A DNA stretch of 64,000 bases from Liolophura sinensis. Lineage: Eukaryota; Mollusca; Polyplacophora; Chitonida; Chitonidae. This document shows, piece by piece, positions 46,996 to 56,495 of this stretch (position 1 is its first letter; every line of letters starts with the position of its first letter). A program made the translations under genes and the position numbers. The stretch covers positions 26,455,265-26,519,264 of the forward strand of contig NC_088303.1 in assembly GCF_032854445.1 (NCBI RefSeq), written 5' to 3'. The notes under the pieces are model-generated. The model saw only the letters and a list, made by a program, of their open reading frames with translations, was not told the origin of the DNA and did not search any database.

Positions 46996-47240
46996 AGGGG
47001 CCTCCGTGGCCGAGGAGATTACCACGCCAGCGCGGCGTAAGGACCCAGGAGCCTCTCACCAATGGGGTCTCTGTGTGTTAAAGTCCAGCTCATGCTTACT
47101 TCCTTTTCGGCACTACGTGAGAAGGTCTGGCCTTCAGGCGTGGATTTCGCCCACACTGCTCGGTTTCCTGCAACCACAATGCTGGTCGACGTCGAGAAAT
47201 ATTCCTGAGTACGGTGTAAAATACCAATCAAGTCAAATCA
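46996..47240 (+). repeat. SINE-A, full length
   Basis: It has a complete head, GGGGCCTCCGTGGCCGAGGA with A-box, and GTGTTAAAGTCC as B-box. The middle includes AGCTCATGCTTACTTCC and the end includes GAAATATTCCTGAGTACGG and ACCAATCAAGTCAAATC. Direct repeats close to ACTATAYTTG flank it imperfectly (ACTATACTTGGAG left, ACTATATTGAG right). The head length of nearly 90 nt suggests a tRNA with a long variable arm (Ser or Leu type) as ancestor. Confidence 0.93.
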
Positions 47241-48309
47241 AACTATATTGAGATCATGCCACCAGATTTTTATAATAGAGGACACAAAATGATCACTAAC
47301 TTCACTATTAGAAAAGAAAGTATACAAGTATTCCCCAGACAAAAAGATTGCATTGCTTAAAGTTTTTGTCATCGACCGGAATAAATATGCTATTAACGAA
47401 ATTGTATGCAAAGACTGTTCATTAGGAGCCGGATATGAGCATACATCTCTGAGAGACTGCGAACGGATCGTTGTTAACAGACGCTAGTAATCTATGAGAT
47501 GTTAATAATTGATAACATAAATGCTACATCTCTCTGATGCTCTATCGTGACAGTAAAGTTTACATAATTAATTGGTGAGAATTACAACAGAAGTCCTGGC
47601 AGAAGAATGTTATAAGATTTGCGAAAATGGGCTAAAGATACATTGTGGCCATCGCGTGGTGTTAAGTATACTAAGCAAAAGAATTTGTTCACAAAATGTT
47701 TTCTTCGCAAGTACGTTTTCGCTCTAGAAATCTTCCCAATGAATTCATTTACAAATATTATTCTCTTTTGCGAATGCTTCCTTTTCACAACATGACGATC
47801 GTTTTGGAAGCTTTGTTATTTTGGGATAGATTGACCCATGCATGTCATATTGAAAAGCTCACATTTCAAATCTTCTGTCTTTGTTTTACAAATTTTCATT
47901 GGCACGACTTATATCCTCTTGTCACTTTGTTGTTGCCAGAGGTTACCAGATTGAATTTCAAGGTTCTTTTTGAAAGGATCGATGGTTATTATTTTTTCTA
48001 TGAATGCTCCTGCTTTTGACATTGACGTTGAAAGCTACAGCGTTCTCTAGGTAGTGTCGTTAGTTGCCGAGATATATGGAGACCGGTGATTGGAAACCCT
48101 GCAGGCCATGAGACAAAAAGTGTCAGAATTCGTCAGACGGGGTTACATAATATTGAACAAAAAGTCACTTTTGTCTGAGTGTATGCAGAGATTTAGCTCT
48201 CCTTTCAGAATTCGATAAATGACACATACGTTTTGGGCGAAAAGAAAGCATTGCGTGTTTCTACGTCAAGCAGAACTACCGCCACTTAATAATCTGGACA
48301 AGGCTAGAC
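47241..48309. other. no recognised feature
   Basis: About 1.1 kb. A plus-strand frame of 107 codons at 47696-48019 and an overlapping minus frame show no domain. Confidence 0.45.
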
Positions 48310-48955
48310 ATACGCCTTACAGGATACGATGCTCGTCTCAAAGGATCACGGGTTTATCTCTCACAATAACACATAAACTTCAAACAGTAAGACATATTCC
48401 GTGGCATTACACGTAAATCTCACAATATCAGACATACATGACAGGATTACCCGTAAATTTCATAATATCAGACATACATGACAGGATGACACGTAAGTTT
48501 CACAATGTCAGACATATATGACAGGATTACACGTAAATTTGACAATATCAGACATACATGACAGGATACACGTAAATTTCACAATTGCAGACATGCATGA
48601 CAGGATTTACACGTAAGTTCCACAATGTCATACATACATGGCAGGATTACACGTAAATCTCAGAATATGAGACATACAGGGTTGGATAACACGCTTTTCT
48701 CATAATATCAAACATACATTGAAGGACGATAAGTAAATCTCACCATATTAGAATACATCGCGGCATTACACGTAGATCTCACAATATCAGAAATACATGT
48801 ACGCATACAGATGATGAGCATGTCTCATAATATCAGACGACAGGATGACACAATACCGTACATACCTGAAAAGATTACCGGTGAATCTCAAAATATCAGA
48901 TATAAATTGCAAGATTACAAGTAAATCTCTGACAATATCAGACATACATGACCGA
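48310..48955. repeat. minisatellite of about 40 bp
   Basis: About 15 units with a period of 39-43 bp (exactly 40 bp between 48431, 48471, 48511 and 48551). The consensus runs through TTACACGTAAATCTCACAAT, ATCAGACATACATGACAGGA. The centre is well conserved and both edges decay. Confidence 0.95.
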
Positions 48956-49044
48956 CTGACAATTACACCCTTGATTGCAGGGTGACTGAATATATCTTCG
49001 CGAAACCATGATTCGACGCACAACTAATAGGACCAGATTCATAT

Positions 49045-49165
49045 TTACAGGACGAGAAACAAGCTTTACAGGACAAGAAACAAACTTTACAGCAGGAGAA
49101 ACAGATTTTACCGGATCAGAAGCACCTTTCACAGTAGCAGAAACACGTTTTAATGGGACAAATAA
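49045..49165. repeat. 21-bp monomeric array
   Basis: About six diverged units of roughly 21 bp (TTTACAGGACAAGAAACAAAC type). The last ones grade into the units of the adjoining 42-bp array. Confidence 0.9.
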
Positions 49166-49655
49166 CACATTTTACAAGTACAGAAGCACATTTGAAAAAT
49201 CCGAAGACATTTTACTGCATTAGAAGCACATTTAAAAAAATCCAGAGCACATTTTACTGCATTAGAAGCACATTTTAAAAAATCTGAAGCACATTTTACT
49301 GCATTAAAAGCACGTTTTAAAAAATCTGAAGCACATTTTACTGCATTAGAAGCACGTTAAAAAAATCCAAAGCACATTTTACTGCATTAGAAGGCACGTT
49401 TAAAAAAATCCGAAGCACATTTCACTGCATTAGAAGCACATTTTTAAAAAATCTGAAGCACATTTCACTGCAGTAGAAGCACGTTCAAAAAATCCAAAGC
49501 ACATTTTACTGCATTAGAAGCACGTTTAAAAAATCCGAAGCACATTTCACTGCATTAGAAGCACGTTTAAAAAAATACGAAGCACATTTTACTGCATTAG
49601 AAGGACGTTTTAAAAAATCTGAAGCACATTTTACTGCATGAGTAGCACATTCCAA
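49166..49655. repeat. 42-bp dimeric array derived from 21-bp units
   Basis: About 11 units of 42 bp, each made of two related 21-mers: GCACATTTTACTGCATTAGA and GCACATTTTAAAAAATCTGA. Starts at 49219, 49261 and 49303 are exactly 42 bp apart. The left neighbour contains the same 21-bp rhythm with single monomers, so this is a dimer amplified from an older monomeric array. Confidence 0.95.
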
Positions 49656-50340
49656 AACCTCCCGAAGTACATTTGCAGGACCAACACCAGATTTTATCGC
49701 TTCGGCGATCAGGCACTAAGATGTTTGAATGATATTGGTTTTATCCGTTCAGCTCCCTAAATTATTCTGGTGAGGTAATTCCTTTTTTTAGATAGAATGG
49801 CTGTAATCACAAATAGTGTTTCTTTGACGTGCCAAATTAGCTGCAGACCAAGAGCTCTTTGAAGTGGCTATTTCCTTGTTTATAAAACCAACACGGGAGT
49901 CGACCACAATCAGCCAGAGTATTCCTCATCGCGTATAACCTCAGAGCAATCACGTGACCACACAATCTTGTTTGACGGCTATCTTTGCTGTTTGTTTAAT
50001 CAAAGAACATCTGTTTCATCTGAATAAACACACCAGCCACCGACAGGCTCATCATGAAAACAATCCAGCTGCAAGACCGATGTCAAAAATTTAACCTCCG
50101 CCCATTTATGACAAGCTATGAATATGTCTAATCACTTAGGGACAATGTGCCTCCAGAGTGTGACAGTCAGAGTAAAACATTCTACTTAACTACCCACTCA
50201 AAGGGGACGCCTATACATCAGCGCAATCCAAAGTCTGTGGTATGAAAAAGGGCGTCTGGGAAACGATTGACAATACGGTTTCTTGGGCATGGACGTTGGC
50301 TCAGTGCTATGTTAGAAGACTAACTGTGTGCTCTGATGAT
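49656..50340. other. no recognised feature
   Basis: Spacer. Nothing recognised. Confidence 0.5.
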
Positions 50341-50356
50341 GGGGGGGGGGGGGGGG
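50341..50356. repeat. poly-G run of 16
   Basis: Uninterrupted G run. It is not linked to any element that I can see. Confidence 0.95.
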
Positions 50357-51121
50357 AACTATTAAGAAGCCACTGCGTTATCAAGAGCACAGGCAACATG
50401 GTTAGGATCATTTGAACACCTATGGCGGGGTTTGAAACGCACACAAGCATATGACTATCCAAGTCACGAGGTCCTCCCAAAATTCTCTTCACCGAATGAT
50501 GTGGCACATGGCCCGATATGTCCTTTTTGATGGATGCTGCGTGCTCATAGTCTTGGCTTGAACGGCATCAGTTTTCTGGCTGCCAGTTAACACCCGTTTT
50601 ATGACTCGCTAACCTCTACATTCCCTCTCCACAGTTCCCTCAACTCCCGTGTATTTATACTTTACCTAAGACAGAATTAATATTACACCAAGGATGGCCC
50701 ATGGTCTAGCTACTGTGAGGCGAAGTGGATGTATCCAGCACAAGTGTAGCCTCATTCAATCACCCTGACATTGGTATGCTGTCTAAAGCTCCGCATTATA
50801 ATTAGCAATCAACACTAGGCAGATGTGCAACATTTCGGTTCAACCGCACCTTTATTACGTATTAGTATGTCATGTCCGGTTATATACATGCATATTACTG
50901 TCCAGCTTATAGTGAATTGGGCCAGGGAATACGTTAATCTACGGCCTGTCTTTCATTTTGCCAGTTTTTGGCATGAAATTCATGTGAATCTAAATGAAAC
51001 TTTGAAGCGAGATTTGCAGGTTATCAGATAGACTCTAAACTTTCTGATCTAAATCTCCAAGAAAATTTACGTTTAGAGGCAGGATTTCCCATTATTTTAA
51101 CGGTATCCCCGGTTTGCTCTT
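50357..51121. other. no recognised feature
   Basis: Spacer between the poly-G run and the 35-bp duplication. Nothing recognised. Confidence 0.5.
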
Positions 51122-51191
51122 CCACCACACAATTGTGGTTCCAGTTTTTGACACAACCACCACACAATTGTGGTTCCAGTTTTTGACACAA
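51122..51191. repeat. 35-bp tandem duplication
   Basis: Two essentially identical 35-bp units begin CCACCACACAATTGTGGTTC and continue CAGTTTTTGACACAA. Each contains the palindrome CCACACAATTGTGG-type core. Confidence 0.95.
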
Positions 51192-51316
51192 CCGCCATTG
51201 TTAAAGTGGCAAAACAAGCGAAGAGACAGGGTTCAGCATTTGACTTGTCTTAAGACTGCGGCAGGGCAAATATAGCCTCTGCTGTTTAAGGGCGGCCATA
51301 TATAACACATTAATGT

Positions 51317-51684
51317 CAGAGTTAGACAGCTCGTAGTGTCATAATCAGACAGCTAGTGATGTCATAATCAGACAGATAGTGATGTCATAATCAGACAGAT
51401 AGTGATGTCATAGTCAGACAGCCAGTGGTGTCATAATCAGACAGATAGTGATGTCATAATCAGACAGATAGTGATGTCATAATCAGACAGATAGTGATGT
51501 CATAATCAGACAGATAGTGATGTCATAATCAGACAGATAGTGATGTCATAATCAGACAGATAGTGATGTCATAGTCAGACAGCCAGTGGTGTCATAATCA
51601 GACAGATAGTGATGTCATAATCAGACAGATAGTGATGTCATAATCAGACAGATAGTGATGTCATAGTCAGACAGCCCGTGGTGT
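51317..51684. repeat. 23-bp array, 16 units
   Basis: Sixteen units of exactly 23 bp, consensus CATAATCAGACAGATAGTGA plus TGT. A variant (CATAGTCAGACAGCCAGTGG plus TGT) falls at 51409, 51570 and, slightly altered, 51662, so spacings are seven and four units. The unit junction creates TGATGTCAT, one base from a CRE-type site. Most units are identical, indicating very recent homogenisation. Confidence 0.97.
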
Positions 51685-52834
51685 CATGAGCATCAGTTAG
51701 AGTGCAACCTCTTCGTGATTTGGACCCGAGAGGTTTCGAAAGCGTAGTAAGTTGATTGTTTTATGTTAACTAGAGCGAGGAAAATAGGAACTACTTTTTT
51801 CAGTGTGTGTGTATCGTGGATATTGCCTACATATTGTTTCTTTATTTTTCCAAAGTGATAAATATTTCAGCAACATGACGATAATCACAGCATCGATTAT
51901 TTATAACGTCAGTTACATGACGATGGTCACAGTAACGATGATTTGATGGACAGAGGAATCCGGAAAGAGCGTATGAAGTTACTAACAAACCGTGTGATTC
52001 ACTTCGTGGACTATACAGTGACCAAGACCTCATACTCTCATTTCTAAAATTAAAGTCGTGTCATAACTAGGTCATCGCTCGTAGTTTATTTGATTTTTAA
52101 GTACTTCACAAATTCGATCAATTTTTGCGAGGGATACATTTATAATGTTGGATAAAACCAAGGCTCAAAACTGGACCACAGATGTTTGCCTGTCTTAACA
52201 AAATCCATACGAGATCAATGGGTAATGGTTCGATATGAATAGAGTGTGTTTGATGGAAAGTATACAAGCACATTTGCTTCATGGAAAATTGGCCTCGTCG
52301 ATCCTCAAATATAATATCCATTAATCATTGATGTGATAAAATCCAACAGCCGCAGTTAATGGAAACTCGGTGATCGGCAGCAAACCGGATTTACGGCGTG
52401 TCTCTCATATATCACACAGACTACACAACATGGGCTGGCGAAGGAGAGCGGTCTCGTGGGATCGCTCGTCAACGCCTCAGCGAAAATGCCGGCACACTGG
52501 ACACGGACCAAGGGTAGAGAGTAAATCCGACGTCCAGTTCGTTTCCGCCTTTCCGTGATAGCGTTAACAAGGTCATTAGGATGCTGATGTACTTCCTTGT
52601 ATCTGGTCGCCAGCGATCAAGCAATATAACATAATTATTACCTTTCAAGCTTCCCACATAGATAACGACTGGACCAGAAATGCCTCTGTGGGAACTCCTT
52701 TTATCTCAACAATACCATGATCTAAGTCTGAAAGTGTTGTACCCATCTTGTTCCAAAGTTGTCGGTATGTCCATAGGCGTGCACAGAGCTTGGCTCTGGG
52801 CTAAGGAACAAGCACGCTGATTAGCCCATAACTT
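51685..52834. other. no recognised feature
   Basis: About 1.15 kb without identifiable elements. A stretch near 51880-51930 repeats CATGACGATRRTCACAG twice. Confidence 0.45.
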
Positions 52835-53113
52835 TCAAACACTATGGGGGCCTCCGTGGCTCAGTCGGTTAGCGCGCTAGCGCAGCGTAATGACCCAGGA
52901 GCCTCTCACCACTGCCGTGTGTTCAAGTCCAGCTCATGCTGGCTTCCTCTCCGGCCGTAAGTGGGAAGGTCTGCCAAAACCTGCGGATGGTCGTGGGTTT
53001 CCCCCGGGCTGTGCCCGGTTTCCACCCACCATAATGCTGACCGCCGTCGTATAAGTGAAATATTCTTGAGTACGGCGTAAAACACCAATCAAAAAAAAAA
53101 ATCAAACATTATG
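52835..53113 (+). repeat. SINE-A, full length with target duplication
   Basis: This is the best-preserved SINE-A. The body at 52847-53101 has a perfect A-box (TGGCTCAGTCGG) and a B-box region (TGTTCAAGTCC), CATAATGCTGACCGCCGTCG, AGTGAAATATTCTTGAGTAC and a poly-A end. Twelve-base direct repeats with one mismatch flank it: TCAAACACTATG at 52835-52846 and TCAAACATTATG at 53102-53113. This copy can serve as the reference for the family in this window. Confidence 0.96.
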
Positions 53114-54082
53114 TCATCGAAGAATTGATGATTATGGGCTAATGATCAGACAAATTTTGTTTTTATCATTTCAATCAGTGAGTGATCAACAGACCGATCA
53201 ATTTGTTAACTATGGTAAAGTATAATTTCGCTTTTATTCATTTATAGATCGCTCATTTTTTTTGATTAATGGATTCCTTTGCCAGATCTCTTTGCTGTAG
53301 AATTTCATATTTATGGCCTTTCTTCACATGAAACTTACCTCACTAGGACGCCAGGCAAATTTACCGGATATGATGCCCCCACCCAGTCACACTGCACTCC
53401 TAACTGCCCTACGTCCTTGGCTGGAAGCTAGTCAAAGAAAACATACCAAAGCCGATTTCAAAATCCTACATATTACTCAACTAGGGATTGTGCCCTGTCC
53501 TTATAAGGCAACCGGGTTGAATATGTGACTACAAGCTATACTAGGACCTGGTCACTTCAAGTATCCTTCAGTGTAAGAGATTCTGCCTAGGCAGCAGTTC
53601 CACTTCACAGGAGTGGTGCTGATTGGCTTTTGAAAGACTTCGGGATGAATTATTTGATCCCTGCATTGAATCAGTGAGCATTTAAGTTTGACCGATTTCA
53701 CCCAGGAATTCTTAAGTGTTATTCAGTGTAATATATGTTCAAATATAGTACTATGTTGGCTATGGCTCTAAAATTGCACTTCGCCGTACCTGATTATGGC
53801 AAAAGTATCTTCTGAAAGTTTGTAACGATCTCAACATGCTATAAGTGGTTTGGGTGGTGTTTTTTATCGCGAATATTGTTTACTGGTCCTGGAGATATAT
53901 ACCTGACGTCAGGTTTTCTAAGACACTGTAATGTATCTGCCTGGATTTCTGACCCGACTATTGTGTACCGTACATAAAAACATGGGAGCATTTGAGAAGT
54001 AAACTTTGTGAAGCGGATAAAAGCATAACAGCGCCACTGTTTTAATTTGGCTTGGCAGTTCGATATAATGATCGGCTGAGTT
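53114..54082. other. no recognised feature
   Basis: About 1 kb of AT-rich DNA, no element seen. Confidence 0.45.
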
Positions 54083-54346
54083 TTATTTTGCTGTGAGTGA
54101 GTGAGTGAGTGAGTGAGTGAGTGAGTGAGTGCTTCGGGTTTAACGTCGTACTTAACAATTTTTCAGTCATTTGATCACGAAGGAATCCATAAAATCCATG
54201 TTATGTGCCTCCTTGTTGCAGGGTGGATTTCCATCGCCCTTTAATCTAGTGCTGCTTCACTGAGACGTCTTACCGAAGGCAAGTAAGCTGCCCCGCCCGA
54301 GCCATTATGCTGATACGGGTGAACCAGTCATTGTTATTTTGCTGTG
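54083..54346 (-). repeat. SINE-B, 5'-truncated at insertion, minus strand
   Basis: The body at 54096-54333 reads, in reverse, (GAGT)n, the GGTTTAACGTCGTACTTAAC block, CAATTTTTCAGTCATTTGAT, GTGCCTCCTTGTTGCAGG, TTACCGAAGGCAAGTAAG and GAGCCATTATGCTGATACGG. It stops just before the tRNA-like head. A perfect 13-bp direct repeat, TTATTTTGCTGTG, lies at 54083-54095 and 54334-54346. The head was therefore lost during insertion, not by later deletion. Confidence 0.95.
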
Positions 54347-54647
54347 TACTCGTGTATAAACTAATTAGAAAAACATTCCACCTGACTTTCCTCACTTACT
54401 TACTGATTAGTAGTGCAGTGTCCAAAACTGCTCTCAACCCCTTTCGCTGCCTCTTCCACACACAAGTGCATAGTTCAAAATAGTTCTATTTAATATGCCC
54501 ATATGGCCTTCTAATCTACATTGTGATATTGTCTGATGGACAACGATTAGGGGGTCGTGAGTAGGCCCGGGCTGAGAGCTCAAAACTTAATCTTCCTTAA
54601 CGATGTGTTTGCAATGCGATGTGTCATTACAGCCGAAACGTTTTTCC
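54347..54647. other. no recognised feature
   Basis: Spacer between SINE-B and family Y copy 2. Nothing recognised. Confidence 0.5.
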
Positions 54648-55060
54648 CCATATTTTACAGGACATGCTCCTTACAGCGCATACGTTGCTCTCTACCTTCA
54701 CTTTACATCACTGTCACCAATAGCAAATTTTGTACAGAAATCTTGAACTATGCCAAGGTCAGTGGGGTCATGGTGAAGAAGCAGGAAGAGATGTCAGAAA
54801 ACATTAGCCTTTGTTCATAATAATACAGCCTTTGGTTATAATAATACAATATACACATGCATTCTGCTTATCTAAACTTAAAAGTGTGTACAACCTGATT
54901 CAAACCAACCCCGGAATAAATAGTTCCGCGTGAGCCCACCAGTGATGAGGCAGAACACAGCCTAAAAAAGCCTTCGTGCGCTGCACCGGCTCAAAGGTCA
55001 AGCTTGCCTAGTGGTGGCAGTAATGTAAAGTGAACGTAGAGAGCGACGCATGCGCTGTAA
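54648..55060 (+). repeat. dispersed family Y, copy 2
   Basis: It aligns with 40679-41070: CCATATTTTACAGGACATGC, AGCAAATTTTGTACAGAAAT, CTTGAACTATGCCAAGGTCA, GTCAGAAAACATTAGCC, CATTCTGCTTATCTAAA, CAGTGATGAGGCAGAACACA, AAGCCTTCGTGCG, CAAAGGTCAAGCTTGCCTAG and GTGGTGGCAGTAATGTAAAG. A short direct repeat (TTCATAATAATACAG and TTATAATAATACAA) is present only here. Confidence 0.85.
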
Positions 55061-55404
55061 GGAGTATGTCTACAGGATACATATTTAGTGTGATACTCGA
55101 TGATCAATTCGGACTTGCCTTCGTCCTTATCTGATTTGGATTATTTCTGTTGTTCCTTCACCTTTGCTGTACTCCATCAGTACGCACAAAATAAGAATAA
55201 AGTGTATATAAGCTTTACATGTGTCGAAAGCCATACAGAAGGATGTAAGCTTTACACCAATGATTTGGCTGTGAATCCTACATTGCTCGTTATGAGCGTT
55301 TCTAAGTACTATGTAATAGCTCCTGTTTATGTTCAGTGATCCACAGACAAGCCAGACTAATGAACTGACTGACTGATTGATTTACTACTGGTAAAAGGGA
55401 AACA
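55061..55404. other. no recognised feature
   Basis: A 79-codon plus-strand frame at 55100-55339 has no recognisable domain. Nothing else was seen. Confidence 0.45.
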
Positions 55405-55585
55405 TTCTTTAATTTTATACTCTATGTACTTTCTTAGTTCTCTGGGGGTTTGTGTGGAACGCCGTTTTGGGTAGTGGTCTTGCGGTTATTGACTGGGAAC
55501 ATCCATTTTAGTTGACGGCTGGTATGTGAATGTCCGTTTTGACGCCTACATCCTGAATGATTCACAACTAAGCAATCTCTGTGTC
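55405..55585 (+). repeat. dispersed family X, copy 3
   Basis: AATTTTATACTCTATGTACT, TCTTAGTTCTCTGGGGGTTT, GTGGAACGCCGTTTTGGGTA, GTGGTCTTGCGGTTATTGAC, GGAACATCCATTTTAGTTGA and CCTGAATGATTCACAA match the other copies in order. Confidence 0.8.
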
Positions 55586-56419
55586 TTTCCCATGAAAGCT
55601 GAGGAGATGCCACCGAGTGGAAAGTCTATAGTTTTTCACTATGAAAAATGTTGTTTATTACAACTACCCGAGGTAGAACAATGAAAGGTAGGAAATGATT
55701 GCTGGGTGATGTCATATGGAATATTGAAACAGTCCTTCGTGTGACACTTGTGAGAGAAGACCTCTGAATTAAGAGGGAGCCGTGGTGTGGAAAGAGCGAT
55801 AAGCTACGAGGATTGTTCTCACGATGAACTTCTTCCCTGATAGAAGACATCAACTGTCAAAAGTTAAATGTTTAATTGAACCTCATTTCATTAACAAAGT
55901 TCATAAAACTTGAAGCAGTCAGCATAATCAGTCTCAAACGCCTGACATTTGTGAGTGCGAATGTTGGGGTTGGCGTTTGATGAATACACGCTGGAGAGAA
56001 GCCGAATGGTAAGCGAGCGTGAGTTCAGGCGGGCAGATGATATCCGCTGATTTAAAGCGATTGTTTCAGGTGAAAGATAAATCGCCTTGTGGAGAATAAG
56101 ACATCTCAGTCTAGAGAATAACAAATGAGTGTCTGGTGGAGATCGATACCCGATAGCTTCGAGCACGAGGGCTTTGTCCGCAGATAACTGATTAGCTATG
56201 TAACACTCGATGGACTAAATCTGGAGAATGAGCCCTGCCGCAATCGCTGATTGACGTGTCCATTTACACTGGCTGTTTAGTAAAACCACTTGAAATTCAT
56301 TGATTGATTGTTGAGTTTATATTCAAATTAGGTAAATAATTCAGTACAGTTACCTTTATACAAAAGAACTCACTGACTCATTTTCAAAATGTTTCACCGA
56401 AGCTTCAATGCATTCACTA
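55586..56419. other. no recognised feature
   Basis: Spacer with overlapping short open frames on the minus strand (55626-55853, 55891-56166), neither with a domain. An ATTGATTG run lies near 56300. Confidence 0.45.
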
Positions 56420-56495
56420 TACGGGTGGCCGAGGTGGTTAGCACGCCAGCGCAGTGCAATGACCCAGTAGCCTCTCACCAATGAGGTAGCTGTGA
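56420..56495 (+). repeat. SINE-A head only
   Basis: CGGGTGGCCGAGGTGGTTAG, CACGCCAGCGCAGTGCAATG and GCCTCTCACCAATGAGGTAG match the tRNA-derived head, but the sequence leaves the family just before the B-box. It is 3' truncated, which is unusual for a SINE and may reflect a later deletion. Confidence 0.85.

Noticed and set aside
49166-49655. Alternating conserved and variable 21-mers as repeat plus spacer
   Set aside because: Both halves are repeated, so there are no unique spacers. It is a dimeric minisatellite.
52847-52935. Functional tRNA gene
   Set aside because: The A- and B-boxes are present, but the acceptor stem and anticodon arm do not fold as a normal tRNA and the sequence continues into the SINE-A body.
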